DNA from: Gerris lacustris
Taxonomy: Eukaryota; Arthropoda; Insecta; Hemiptera; Gerridae
Direction of reading: 5' to 3'
DNA length: 64,000 nt
Assembly (NCBI GenBank): GCA_951217055.1
Contig: OX578284.1
Location: 25,384,187-25,448,186 of the forward strand
Made by a program: the position numbers and the translations under genes. Shown here one piece after another: positions 52,130-62,604 of this stretch (positions are counted from its first letter, which is position 1; each line of letters opens with the position of its first letter). The notes beneath the pieces are model-generated. The model saw nothing but the letters and a program-made list of their open reading frames with translations. It was not told the origin of the DNA and made no database searches.

Positions 52130-52640
52130 TTCCCTGTTTTTTTATTTTACCCCCCTCTTAAATACAAAAGTTAACATAACAACAATAACTGTTCTCCTAA
52201 AGAGCTATCCAACGACATGCATCATGAAGACCATATTATACTATTTTAACTTTTTTACCCCGTACCCTGTAACCCTGTGTACCAATTAAAACCATTTCAG
52301 ATTTATACCTTCCTGTGGTTAGTCACTATGACCGTGCCGAATTTTGTGTGGATTGGTTCAGCCGTTCGGGAGTAAACTTTGGTACCCCGTACCCCGTACC
52401 CCTGTTTACCAATTTGGACCATTTCAGATTTATACCTTCCTGTGTTTGGTCACATTGACTGTGCTGCATTTTGTACGGATCGGTTCAGCCGTTCAGGAGG
52501 AAACTTTTGTACCCCGTATCGCGTACCCCTGTGTACCAATTTGGACCATTTTAGATTTATACCTTCCTGTGATTGGTCACATTGACCGTGCCGAATTTTT
52601 TGCGGATCAGTTCAGCCGTTCAGGAGGAGTAAGCGTCCAA
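52130..52640 (-). repeat. Helitron-interior fragment (minus orientation)
   Basis: Minus-strand order GGTAC(C)GGGGTA, AGCTC-like ATAGCTCTTTAG, GTTATTGTTGTTATGTTAAC and AAGAGGGGGGTAAAATAAA parallels 39770-39915 inside the complete Helitron. Neither Helitron end is seen. It includes the 127-bp tandem array. Confidence 0.45.
52256..52636 (+). repeat. 127-bp tandem repeat, three copies
   Basis: Copies start TACCCCGTACCC at 52256, 52383 and 52510 (period exactly 127). Each contains ACCATTTCAGATTTATACCT, TTGGTCACATTGACCGTGC and GGTTCAGCCGTTCAGGAG. Identity is about 80-90% by eye. Since 127 is not a multiple of three, the 114-codon frame running through it changes reading between copies and is an artefact. 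Confidence 0.92.
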
Positions 52641-52841
52641 ACAAATGCAAAGTGTAGTATAAGAGCTTCGCTTCGCTCAGCTCAATAACGGAGAGTTAAT
52701 AAAATTATTTAATTATTTTATACACATTAAACCTTATAATAATAAAGGTCGCATATTCTTATCTGGCTATATTACGATCACTTATGGGGCAACCCGTCAG
52801 TTATTAACTGAAGAAATAAGAAGCAAAATATAATAGTTATT

Positions 52842-53040
52842 TATGCACCTAGGGAGTAAAGTAAGCCATTATTCCCTGGGCGAAAAAGTTGGTTCTTGAG
52901 GCAAAGCCGAAGGAATCATGGTCCCTAAATCCCGAGGTGAAGCCGAGGGAATTTGACTTTTTCAATTAGACTAATAGTAGTAGACTATTAGTAGACTAAT
53001 AGACGAGGGGAATAATGGCACTTTACTCACGAGGTACATA
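52842..53040. mobile_element. ~199-bp foldback MITE
   Basis: The left end TATGCACCTAGGGAGTAAAG then CCATTATTCCCTGG is mirrored by the right end GGGGAATAATGGCACTTTAC then TCACGAGGTACATA. The interior has two diverged AA(G)CCGAGGGAAT-like motifs and a TAGACTAATAG cluster. Non-coding. Confidence 0.75.
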
Positions 53041-53450
53041 CAATATTTTACCTCCAGTAGGGAGAAAATACACATTTTCGTCCATTGCATTATTTTAATA
53101 AATAACAATAATTATTAGCACTTATAATAGCAGATATAAGAGATTCAATATTAAAAACAAATAAGAATTGGAATAATTAAACTCAAATAGAAGGTTATTT
53201 AGATGCAGGTTATAAACAAAGATAACAAGATCGAAAAGCCAACCTGATTTCAACAACTTCATTACATTAACCAGCGATCATAGAATCCTTAAACGGAAAG
53301 ATTTCCAACTCCCCTCTTTATCTACCTGTGTTAGACTACTAGCGCTCCACGGGAATTTCGGTTAATATTGTAACTAAATCTTTTACACCATTCAAAATAT
53401 TTCGAGCTTCTTAATTCAAAGAAATAAATTAATAAATTAATTTTTGTTAA
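53041..53450. other. AT-rich DNA, no gene seen
   Basis: Nothing recognised. Confidence 0.5.
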
Positions 53451-53521
53451 GTTTACTAGATTCGAACCCGGGAACTTTTGCATTTGGAGCAATCGCGCAT
53501 CTCATACAGCCACCGAGGCTG
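53451..53521 (-). pseudogene. tRNA-like sequence, different from the CTGGAAA family
   Basis: Minus strand: A-box-like TGGCTGTATGAGATGCGC, anticodon-arm-like TTGC-TCCAAAT-GCAA, and a clear B box GGTTCGAATC, with tRNA-like spacing. The T stem and acceptor do not pair well and U33 is absent, so it is not a working tRNA. It is likely a tRNA-derived SINE head or tRNA pseudogene; the following minus-strand sequence is AT-rich. Confidence 0.5.
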
Positions 53522-54126
53522 TTTTTTTTTCGTATGTTTATTTACAAAATAGTACAAATGTCTGAAAACCAGTATTTGTTTATATTTTATAATTCGAGGA
53601 ATGTCAAAAGATCATAAGTAGTTTACAATTTTAACCGCCATCTGCCCGACCAGCGCTAGTGGTCTTACACCTCTAGAATACTGGAGTGGGATACCCCTGA
53701 CATTAACCATTCATTTTCTACTATTTATAAAATAATTTAGTTGGCAACCCTTACTTTTTACTTTTTGGCCCTACTTTACTTCTTCGCCCTACTTTTACTT
53801 TTTCTCCCTACTTTTTGAGTTCAGGGAAGAAAAGACTTACTTTAGTCCCTCTAAACTAATTCAAAATCATAACATTTTCTCCCTACTAGAGATAAAATAG
53901 TTTATCAAACTAATGATTATGTATCGGCAATCATGAACCAGGACCTTGTGTTTACGAACACATCTTTTTTAATTAAACCTGTGTTTAAGGCAGTTATTTG
54001 GTTTATATTATAATAAACATATTTTATAGCCAATTACGGCACCTTTATCAATTAAAGTACTGCACCCTTTTGCATTATTACTTGAAAGAATTATATATAC
54101 TAATAATATTATAATGAGGTAAAATT
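53522..54126. other. No gene; CCCTACTTTTTACTTTTT-like periodic patch
   Basis: 53748-53825 has four degenerate repeats of CCCTACTTTT-type sequence (about 25-base period), and more CCCTACT at 53882. No coding. Confidence 0.5.
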
Positions 54127-54365
54127 GTTTGTAGAAGGTAAAATATGGAACTACCGATCCGATTGTGAAAATTCTTTCACTGATAGAAACCTCAACTATT
54201 CCCATTTGACCTAGGCTATGATTTAGTGAATTATAATAATAATAATTGTTATTATTAATATTTGTATGACTGTAGGAGGTAATTTCTGGAACTACTGACC
54301 CGATTTTGAAAATTATTTCACTTGTAGAATATTCCCGAGGGACATAGGCTGTTTTATTTTTATTC
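54127..54365. repeat. Two diverged copies of a Helitron-like phrase
   Basis: GGAACTACCGATCCGATTGT then AAAATTCTTTCACTGATAG (54148) recurs as GGAACTACTGACCCGATTTT then AAAATTATTTCACTTGTAG (54290), each followed by TTCCC...GACCTAGGCT / GACATAGGCT. This phrase is common inside arthropod Helitron-related repeats. It lies just upstream of the Helitron at 54451. Confidence 0.6.
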
Positions 54366-54375
54366 TTATTTTATT

Positions 54376-54405
54376 ATAATTATAATAATAATAATAATTA
54401 TTATA

Positions 54406-54451
<46 letters not shown>
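54376..54451. repeat. (ATT)n microsatellite
   Basis: TTA/ATT triplets with a few interruptions at the 5' side; a minus-strand frame reading poly-asparagine through it is an artefact. Confidence 0.97.
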
Positions 54452-54455
<4 letters not shown>

Positions 54456-55370
54456 ACATATATAAAGAAGAAGAGTATCTATGGTTATGTATATGTCTGT
54501 CTTTCATACAAATCTACAGTTATTTCTTCAATAATATTAATTGTTAAATGTATTCTGTTCCTCATTATTATCTTATAGTAGGGTGATGGGCAGGAATAAG
54601 GAAGAACTAGGTAGCTAATTCACAGCTTCAATGACTATTTCGCCTCCTGCTACGAGGCATATTCATTCATGTCTGCAATAGAACATTACAAAAAGAATAA
54701 TGTCACATGCCAACATAATGTTGCTCATTATGTTTGTTTGACATTATTATTTTTGCAATGTTCTATTATAGAGATGAATGTACCCCGTAGCAGGAGGTGA
54801 CATGTAGTCATTGAAGCCTAAAGTAGTTACCTAGTTCTTCCTCTTTCTTACCCATATTTCCTTTACTTAATAATATTAATGTTTGCCAAGATGGGATTTT
54901 CTGAAATTTGATCCCTTAAGGATAAAATCGGGGCAAAGTAAATCAGAAGTGATTTTAGCCCAGACTGACTTCCTGAAGTTAGGAAGTTAATATATGGGAG
55001 AGGGTTTATCTTAAAGAAGTAAGCATATATTAATAAAAGATAATTTCCTCCCGGACGTGATAAGGCACCAGGGGCGATGCAGAAGGAAAATACCTCTGCT
55101 TTTCCCGGAAGATTAACTTTTAAAACTGTTTCTCCAGAAGTCAGAGTCAATTACTAATAGGGATTTTTGCAAATTATTTTCTCCAAAAGGAGGAGGGTAT
55201 AGCAATAAGGGGGGAGGGTTTCGGGAAACTAGGGCATCTACGTTTAGTAAAATAACTTCAATGTTCCTTGACTGAAGTTTATAAACCATCACATTAAAAA
55301 AAAAAAAAAAAATATATATATATATTTTAAAAATAGCACACTTCGCAGTAGAGCATGGGCATCCAGCTAG
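54451..55370 (+). mobile_element. Helitron-type element with a nested foldback
   Basis: The end CTAG at 55367-55370 is followed by T and preceded by CTTCGCAGTAGAGCATGGGC, a decayed form of the 40.23-kb terminus, with identical ATCCAGCTAGT. The start resembles the family 5' end (CTATACATATATAAAGAAG, then AGAGTATCTATGG, compare AGAAGAGTATCCGTATG at 39942), but TC is not preserved and the (ATT)n tract abuts it. About 0.92 kb including the 272-bp foldback. No coding frame. Confidence 0.65.
54586..54857. mobile_element. 272-bp foldback nested in the Helitron
   Basis: Arms: ATGGGCAGGAATAAGGAAGA, GCTTCAATGACTA, CCTCCTGCTACGAGG, CATTCAT, AATAGAACATT on the left and complements on the right (TAGTCATTGAAGC, CCGTAGCAGGAGG, AATGTTCTATTATAG). 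The centre folds as AACATAATG-TTGCT-CATTATGTT. No clear target duplication. Confidence 0.82.
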
Positions 55371-55427
55371 TATGTTATAAACTAGATTTTCATCAAAATT
55401 GAAAACCTTTAGCTCTTATCTGTCCGT

Positions 55428-55481
55428 TATTTTCTCTGTCTGTCTCCCTTAGTTAATAATAATTATAATTTGATTTAAATA
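55428..55481 (+). repeat. Tail fragment of the tRNA-module family
   Basis: TTTTCTCTGTCTGTCTCCC, TTAGTTAATAATAATTATAA and TTTGATTTAAAT match the sequence downstream of the tRNA module at 35530-35575 and 63545-63595. No tRNA part is left. Confidence 0.65.
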
Positions 55482-55589
55482 TAATGATAGATTTGATAAG
55501 GGTCTATGATGGCCGTCTTAAAGAAATTACGCAAATAGTGTAATTACACTATTAGTGTCTTTAAATTGAAATTAAATTATTTCACAAAG

Positions 55590-55626
55590 CAGCTTTCAAA
55601 TTCAATAATAGGCCATAATCAGTGCC
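55590..55626 (-). repeat. Degenerate copy of the 21.7-kb hammerhead-like segment
   Basis: Minus strand GGCACTGATTATGGCC, then TTTGAAAGCTGCTTTG, then ATAATTTAATTT, parallel to GGCACTGATGATGGCT...GCCGAAAGCTGCTTTGATAA at 21759-21800. Core and stem II are broken. Confidence 0.5.
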
Positions 55627-56238
55627 TAAGAATAAACAAACATTTACGAGCTAAGTAAAAATTAAACTTAATTAAAACTCAAAATTAAAACTTAATAACA
55701 ATAACTTAATACCGAAAAACCCAACTAACAGAAGAGGCTACTATATACTTAAAATATACCAATAATATGCCAAAAGAGAATGATCAATCGAGTATATAAA
55801 TAAATATAATGGATGTAATTAATACAAATAGCAGAAATAAAACAGGAAAAAACAGAAAGTTCTGAAATTAACAATATAAATAAAATAAAATACAACTGCG
55901 TCACTAAGGAGATAATTATAGCCCTATAAGGTTTTTAGTGAAATCTATAAGGCCTGAGAAAGATAGTGAACAACTCCAAAATTTTACTGGAAATCAGAGC
56001 CAATGTCGATTCGAGAAGACAATTTCAACCGCAATTTTATAGCTTTTTCTTCAAAATCATATTAACGTCATAAAATAATGTAAACACTAGAACCAAACAA
56101 ATGAATAAACTACAGTGCAAATACAAGAATTTCCCTAATGTAATCTCTTAATATTGATTTTAACATTAAGAACGCCAAAAGATTTTTGTTTTTAGTTCTA
56201 TATTTGATTACTATGTGTTTAATATGAATCCTCTGGGT

Positions 56239-57614
56239 CAGCGTTTCCCAAACTTTTTGATGCTGCGACCTTATAGATTTCTTCTTAACATTCGCGACCC
56301 TACCTTCAATATGGTATATTGCATATTGCTTACCTTAAGGATTGCAGGGATATACATTATACATGGTCCCAAAAGCCTGAATTCTACTAAAATTATTACT
56401 GGATTAGGAAGGAGGGACTGTAGGCTGATTTATTAAAAAAAAGAAACCTAATACGGTTTATGCCATTACTTGCTTTTTTTTATTTATTTTTTTTTATTGT
56501 ATTGTTTATAAGGTATTATATTAGTTATATTAGTTATATATTATATCAAGCGTATTATATTATATTAGTTTTGTATTATTATATTAGTTTTGTATTATAT
56601 CAAGCGGCTAATAATTCCTGAACTCATGTTGGTGGGCTAATGCCCCTTCGATGGAGGTTTCATGAGGAGATTAAAGCTTCTAGGAAGTTTTATTACTCCT
56701 TATTTGGTCGTTTTTTTTACTGTTAAACTTCCAAGTATTATTTTATTATGGTTTTCCTAATAACATTCCTTTAATCTTTTGATTTTATCGAAACAATTTT
56801 ACATATTATTTTTACTTTATTAAATTAAATTTATATTCACACCTATTTTAATTCCATTGAATTTGTTTGTATATTATTGTTTGTTTTTTTTCAATAGCAT
56901 GTATTTTACTACGTTTTTATTAGCTTGCTTTCTTGTTTGTTTGTTTGTTTGTCCGGTACAAATCTGGCAATCGATTTCTAACTAACTTCCTGAATAGCTA
57001 GAAGCATAGCTTAGAACACGATGACAATGCATTATTTTAATACTTTTAGCCATCTTTCAGCAGAATTTAATTGGTTTTCAGCAAATAATTTTGAAAGTTG
57101 GTTCGGAAAAAATCCGCGTTATTTTATTTGCTTTGCCATGTCCCATATTTACGCAATCTTCATTTTGACGAGTCTCAAATTTGTGATTGATAAACATTGA
57201 ATGGCAGAAAAAAGGAAATATCGATTATATCATTTATCGATTATATTATTTATATTATTTCAAATATATCGATGGCACACTTTAGATTTGGTGTTGGGGA
57301 GATCCGTTGTACAAAGATTTGTCCTTTTATCGGTTTAAGATCAGCTCTCTAGATGGTTGTCATTTATGTGAAGTAAATACATTCGAAACTATTTTTTTTT
57401 TTCACTAACATTATATATTATATAACAATAACAATTATATTATCAACATTACATACGATTCAACAGAAAATTTAAAAACGTAGTATATAAAAAGTTTTTT
57501 TTATCTTGAAATTTTTTAAATTTATTTCTGTATGATTTAAAATATTGTTACCAACCCTAAAATATTTTGTCACTACCCTATTTTGGGTCACGACCATAGG
57601 GTTGGAAAACGCTA
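56239..57614. mobile_element. hAT-type element, 1376 bp
   Basis: Left end CAGCGTTTCCCAAACTTTTT with GCTGCGACC and right end (minus strand) TAGCGTTTTCCAACCCTATG with GTCGTGACC match the termini of 10443-11689 (in swapped orientation), including the long left subterminal part with CAATATGGTATATTGCATAT. Flanks CTCTGGGT (56231-56238) and CTCCAGAT (57615-57622) agree at 5 of 8, and all three differences are transitions, as expected for an old 8-bp duplication. No transposase frame. Confidence 0.65.
56928..57518 (+). repeat. Direct repeat, copy 1 (inside the hAT element)
   Basis: TAGCTTGCTTTCTTGTTTGT, ACAATGCATTATTTTAATAC, TTTTAGCCATCTTTCAGCAG and, at 57457, TCAACAGAAAATTTAAAAAC and GTAGTATATAAAAAGTT recur in the same order at 60226-60888. 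The second copy may be a hAT remnant that has lost its ends. Confidence 0.75.
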
Positions 57615-57622
57615 CTCCAGAT

Positions 57623-58591
57623 GACCTATCAACTGAGAAACCCCCATGACAATGTTAGGAACCTAAACCATGGAAGGCTTAATTCAATTGAATCTTTACC
57701 CATTGGTTTTTTTTTATTGTTCAAGAATAGCCATGGGATCACATTGATTAATTAAACATAATATTCTTAGTTAAATCGTTTTTGTCTCACAACTAACAGT
57801 TGAAAGAATATAGTTATGATGTAATAAGTAAATAAAAAATACGAGTATATATGTATATTCTAAAAATATTCTCATAGCATTTGCATTTGCTTCTTCAATC
57901 CACTCCTAATTGCTTGACACGTCTGGTTTTGGTGTCTCAAGAAAGTGATAAATTTTCTCAGTAGAATTTCTCAAATAAATTATGTAAAATTTTCAGATAT
58001 CCTACAAAAGTTTATAAGGTCTATTACAACTCTATCTGAAGTTTAGGATTGTTTAACTAACTTAATTTTCAAGGGAACTGCTTTTTCCTTTGTTTGAAAA
58101 TCAGGGATGTATAGGAATAATGAATGATTCATGAATTGACTATAAGGAAAAGGAACACTTTGCCGACTGTTTCTTTCAAATGCATAAATTTACTTTTTCT
58201 TATAAGACCCTAGATTGTCTTGGAATTGAAATTGTTTTTGTGTTCTTTTTAGTTAATTTTAGTTTTCTTAGCAGTAAAACTAAGGTTGAAATTGAAATTT
58301 AGATAAAACTGTAAAAGCATGTTTAGTTTACATTTTTAGCGTGGAAAAATAATTGAAACAAAATTGATCATAACTATAAAATAATACAAGCCCATAAAAA
58401 CAAAGATTTTATTATTGATCCTTTATATTCATGTATTTTGGTTGTGTGGTGGTAAATATTGGATTTGACAATATCATACAAATCGCCTACGGGAATCGTA
58501 GTCTAATGGTGTCATTAGACACTTGGTCTTGGTTTCGTTTGAATCTTTCATTCGCGAATCGTATTCCGGAATCTCTAGTGCGAATGAGGCC
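57623..58591. other. AT-rich DNA, no gene seen
   Basis: A tRNA-like look at 58495-58550 was considered and rejected. Nothing else recognised. Confidence 0.5.
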
Positions 58592-59037
58592 TTAGCTAAC
58601 AACCTTTTTTCTGCGAAATTCTCGTTCAAGTATCTCTAAGATCGTGTTTTTACTTTTTATTTCCAATTCTCTGAATTTTGCCGGGATATTCTTGTCGGGC
58701 TTTCCTTTCTTATTCGTTTTCAGGAATTTTAACGTGTTCAATTTCGGATGAGATGTTGGATGGAGGGTGTTACCTAGGTATTTCTTGTTAGCTCTGTTAA
58801 CTTTCTGTTCCTCTTCTATAGTCTTCTCGGTTTACGTTCACTATCGTGATGTCGGGGAAAGAAAGAAGGGTTCGTTATGAGCCGGCAATAAAAGAAATGT
58901 GATTCTAACTGCGTAACGGTAATCGAGCCGTGGAAATACAAATGCACAGTGTAATGTGCAACGTTGGCGCAATTACACTTCTCTGATCTCTTTTCAAAAT
59001 CTAAACCGTCTACTTCTTCGCCATCATAGCATCTGCC
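58592..59037 (-). pseudogene. Coding-like GC-richer relic, no start codon
   Basis: Two overlapping minus-strand frames stay open: 59037 to 58816 (73 residues, with YTVHLYFHGSITVTQ) and 58831 to 58592 (79 residues, with KKYLGNTLHPTSHPKLNTL and KFRELEIKSKNTILEILERE, rich in K, E and N). A third frame reads DITIVNVNREDYRRG across the junction. The composition, balanced use of charged residues and higher GC suggest a frameshifted old coding region, from a gene or an element ORF. No domain is recognised and neither frame has a usable ATG at its start. It could also be chance in a GC-richer patch. Confidence 0.35.
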
Positions 59038-59044
59038 TTACATC

Positions 59045-59125
59045 TAAATAAAGATCCAAATGCACCATAAATTTAAATAAAGATTCAAATGCACTATAAA
59101 TCTAAATATAGACTTAATATTCTAA
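59045..59125 (+). repeat. ~30-bp tandem repeat, 2.7 copies
   Basis: AAATAAAGATCCAAATGCAC then CATAAATTT is repeated as AAATAAAGATTCAAATGCAC then TATAAATCT, followed by a decayed third copy AAATATAGACT. Confidence 0.85.
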
Positions 59126-59919
59126 AAATATCCATTGTAGACTTACTAAATTTGAAGTCTAAACAAGTTGGTAGAAAATTTTGAACTTTGAAAAAGGGTT
59201 TGTTTTATTTTCGACGCATTAATGTTTGCTTTGATTTGTTGTTTGATTGGTTGCATTGTTGTTAATTTTGAAATTGGGATACGTCTAATATTCGAAGCAA
59301 TCTGGTAATTCATTTTAACTTTCAAAAAAATATTGTATTTATTTTAGTTTTATATTTCCTTTTCAAATTATATACCAATTTTGTAGATCAATTTGTATTA
59401 TTGTTTATGAAATGTTGCTCTTATTGCTAAAAAGCATTGAGAAATGTGAAGCGTCGATATGTTGAATAAAATAATAACAATAAAAGAACCTTATTTCTGG
59501 TATGTACAGTAATAAAGTTTTTCGTTGATATAATTCCGTATTCCTAAAGATTCGTCGCTTAATTATGGGACGAATACTTTTATTCCTCGTTAGTGGTTGT
59601 TAAAGAAATTGCTAAAGGCTAATTATTGTATCATAAAGGCTATACTACTTGTAATATCATTTATTTTATGTACGATTGATATGAAATATAAACATTTTAT
59701 TTCTGTTTAGACGAGTGATTCTTTCGTAGTTGTATTCATATTGCGCATGCGCGTTTCATTATTCTTCTTTATTTTCGCACTAGTGTGAAATAAAGAAAAT
59801 TTAACAAAACTACTAAAAACTTTACATTTAACAAAACTAATTTGCTGTTTGTTTAATTAAAGTTTTTGAAACTGTTTTTCTGTATTTATTATTAAAATCC
59901 AACAATCGTGGATAAAGTA
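59126..59919. other. AT-rich DNA, no gene seen
   Basis: ATTGCGCATGCGCGT near 59740 is a short GC palindrome; nothing coding recognised. Confidence 0.5.
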
Positions 59920-60048
59920 CGGTACGCAACTCGTGCGAAAACTGCATTTTGCTTTGCTCCTGTGGTTTTACTACCCTCGCTCTGTCGCTCGGGTGCAAAC
60001 TCCACACTCGCATGCAAAATGCTAGTTTCCGCACTAGACGCGTAATGC
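59920..60048. mobile_element. ~129-bp foldback element
   Basis: ACTCGTGCGAAAACTGCATT then TTGC on the left and GCAAAATGCTAGTTTCCGCA then CTAGA on the right are inverted. The loop has CTCGCTCTGTCGCTCGGG. It is much GC-richer than its surroundings. The 65-codon minus-strand frame through it is a by-product. Confidence 0.7.
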
Positions 60049-60225
60049 AATTCTTGATCCATTTTTGAAGGCAGTTGTAGGTAGCTAGAAGATGTTTATT
60101 GTGCGATAAGTTTTGTAATGATTTTTTTTAACTTTATGAAGGTAGTGTGAATAATCCTCTACTTTGCTACTGAGGTAGCAGAAGCATTGTTTTATGATTT
60201 TACTCAATTTTTACTACATTTTTAT

Positions 60226-60888
60226 TAGCTTGCTTTCTTGTTTGTTTCTGTGTCAAGTACAAATCCTACAATCGATTTTTAACTAACTTCCTAACTAGTT
60301 AGACATTTGAAACTTTTAGAATAGCTCAGAACACGATAACAATGCATTATTTTTATACTTTTAGCCATCTTTAAGCAGAATTTGATTCATTTTCAGTAAA
60401 TTTTGCTGTCAGGAAAGGTATAGTCGAAAAAAATCCGAAAGAATAAATATAAATTAAGATAAATGATAACCACCTGGCGGATTTTTCTCGAACTAATGTT
60501 CCACACACAACAAAATGTATCTTTCAATTATTATATATAATTTATGATAATTATGATTATGGTTATGATGGAATTCGGTTAAGATTATGTTATAATCCCG
60601 TGGCTTAGGGATACGTTTTGGTGTACCACGAATTATTACGTACAGCAGTCAGCGTGTAATTACGGTGTATATTAATTGATATATATTTATATATGATAGA
60701 TGACTTCTTTTCATTTAAGCAGCCCATTTTTGTTTGAATCCTTAGTTTACTCATTTGTCCTTTGTCTAATGTTTGTTTACCAACAAAAAAAAAAAGTATT
60801 TATTAATACATAGAATAGTCAGGTTTATATGAATCAACAGAAAATTTAAAAACGTAGTATATAAAAAGTTATTTTTATCTTGTAATTA
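60226..60888 (+). repeat. Direct repeat, copy 2
   Basis: Second copy of the 56928-57518 block, with indels (spacing between shared blocks 60 bases longer). No hAT termini seen around it. Confidence 0.7.
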
Positions 60889-61461
60889 TTATATCTGAGC
60901 GCTCGGCAGAGCGCAGGGCCAAATTCCATTAAGCATGCAGTCTTTACTTAAACCAATTCACCTGATTTTTCTTATCCTCATGTCATATCTTGCTTGCTCT
61001 TTGAATTTGAAACATAGATTTAGCATAACACTGTAAAAAATTGCCAATGGGGAAAGTCAAATGGGAAAGTTTCAAAGTTTGCATTTTTTTTACGGACTCA
61101 CTCATCATAAAAATTATAAGTGACTTCCGGAATAGCTAGAAACTTAAAATTTTACACATTTGTTTTTTTTATTTTTAAATAAATTCTATCGGATGTAATG
61201 TAACCAAGGTTTAGCTAGATTTGATTATTATTTTTTAATTTTTGATTTAGAGCTCTCTTAGCGTCCGCAATAATTGACTGATTTTATTTCTGATTCGATG
61301 GCTCAAATCTTACACTAATGCCGTGTCATGACTTTTCAAGTTGACTTGAAGTTGTGTTTTGACTTTTTCAAGTTTGTTATTGTGTTGCATACCATGTAAA
61401 AGGCCTTTAATTTGTACTTTAAGAATGTGTCATTTGATTATTTATGTTTTCCTTATTTACG
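60889..61461. other. AT-rich DNA, no gene seen
   Basis: A GAGCGCTCGGCAGAGCGC patch at 60897; otherwise nothing recognised. Confidence 0.5.
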
Positions 61462-61723
61462 TTTTTGGTAGTATTCATACTACGGAACGTTTAAATTTTA
61501 ATTTAAATCAAATCAAATTATAATTACTATTTACAAGGGGAGACAAACAGAGAAAAATAGACTTCAACGCCAGGATTCGAACCACGGACCTCTCTATATC
61601 TCCAGTAATGATAGATGCTCTAGCCAATTAAGCTACACTGAAGAATAATTTTCTCTGTCGATAACGATACCTTCGTTCCACTTTGTCGATTTTTCCACAA
61701 GTCTAGAAGTCAATATAAATAGA
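61462..61723 (-). mobile_element. tRNA-module element, copy with left terminal palindrome
   Basis: Begins with the family terminus TTTTTGGTAGTATTCATACT then ACGG, AATTTAAATCAAATC, GGGGAGACAAACAGAGA and a minus-strand tRNA-like module, and runs into body sequence (ATAACGATACCTTCG, CACAAGTCTAGAAGTCAA). It stops at the T-run at 61724-61746. The right terminus is missing. Confidence 0.75.
61562..61643 (-). pseudogene. tRNA-like module, diverged
   Basis: Minus strand: CTTCAGTGTAGCTTAATTGG (A-box region), the anticodon arm disturbed by an insertion (TCTATCATTACTGGAG), B box GGTTCGAATCC, end GTTGAAG. At 82 nt it is longer than the other copies. Confidence 0.65.
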
Positions 61724-61870
61724 TTTTTTTTTTTTTTTTTTTTTTTAAATTGGTACATGTACTTTTGCATCAATTTGTATTGTAATAATAATATCATACA
61801 TGAAGATACATTATACTCGACTTCAGTGCCTCGTAAAAAAACCAAGTTGACGCCCACGTTGCTGGAGCCA

Positions 61871-62604
61871 GCGACAAAAACCTAATTGTGTAAAAAAACC
61901 AAGTTCCAGAACCCCTCCCAAAAATGTCAGCCTATCAAAGTAGTGAATATCTTCATTGCAGCCAAGTCTGCTCATTCTTTAGTCCGCAACCTCAATTCAC
62001 TCCTACTTTCATAAGCAAGACTCATATTTTTTTCATTGCTTAACACTTTGCCAGATTCTGAATGAGACCTATAACATAAGTATCATGTGCAGTTATATAG
62101 GAGTTAAGTGATTTAACGAAACTGACATCGGCGCGGATGTCAGTTTCGCGGATGTATTTCGTTATAAATATTACTGTTAACTAAATTAGAAATTAATTAA
62201 TCCAACTTCTTTCATTTTTTAATCAAACTATATTTTTTCATTTTTTTTTTATATACATATACGAGTATATTACACAAAAAGAATACTAAAAAACAAATAA
62301 AATTAAAAATTGTCTTAAGACGCTACACGTGGGTAGTAGGAAAGAGAGAACTCTGAAGAAATTAATAATGTATCAGACCCTCTCCCATAAAAGTCAGCCT
62401 ATAAAAGTAGTGATATCTACATTGAGGCCAAGTCTGTTTTATGCCTCATTCAGAAACTTTGTTAAGCAATAAAAATAAAAGAGTAGTCTTGCTCATGAAA
62501 GAAGGAGTCAAGTGAGGTTATGAACTAAAGAATGAGTAGTAGATATGCTGACTTTTTTGGGAGGGGGAACTTGCACCTTTTTCACAATTAGGTTTTTGTT
62601 GGGG
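61871..62604. mobile_element. ~734-bp foldback element
   Basis: Outer arms ACAAAAACCTAATTGTGTAA, CCCTCCCAAAAATGTCAGC, CATTCTTTAGTCCGCAACCT, TAAGCAAGACTCATATTTT on the left are mirrored on the right (AAAAGAGTAGTCTTGCTCAT, TGAACTAAAGAATGAGTAG, GTCAGC/GCTGAC, CACAATTAGGTTTTTGTTGG). In addition GTCAGCCTAT..AAGTAGTGA occurs as a direct repeat at 61927 and 62391, so the right half holds both orientations. No transposase. Confidence 0.7.
62117..62148. repeat. Perfect 13-bp hairpin with 6-base loop
   Basis: CGAAACTGACATC, GGCGCG, GATGTCAGTTTCG, followed by a third GCGGATGT. It lies near the centre of the 61871-62604 foldback. Confidence 0.88.

Larger units (their letters stand above)
55371..56230. 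other. AT-rich DNA with two repeat fragments, no gene
   Basis: Contains a tRNA-element tail (55428-55481) and a degenerate hammerhead-like piece (55590-55626), listed separately. Otherwise nothing recognised. Confidence 0.5.

Noticed and set aside
52344..52688. 114-codon open frame, longest in the window
   Set aside because: It runs through the 127-bp tandem array; the period is not a multiple of three and the reading changes between copies.
54313..54507. Poly-asparagine frame
   Set aside because: Translation of the (ATT)n microsatellite.
54863..55150. 95-codon minus-strand frame
   Set aside because: Lies wholly inside the Helitron at 54451-55370 and resembles no Rep, helicase or other known protein.
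58495..58550. tRNA-like sequence with GTCTAATGGTGTC and GTTTGAATC
   Set aside because: No acceptor or T-stem pairing can be drawn.
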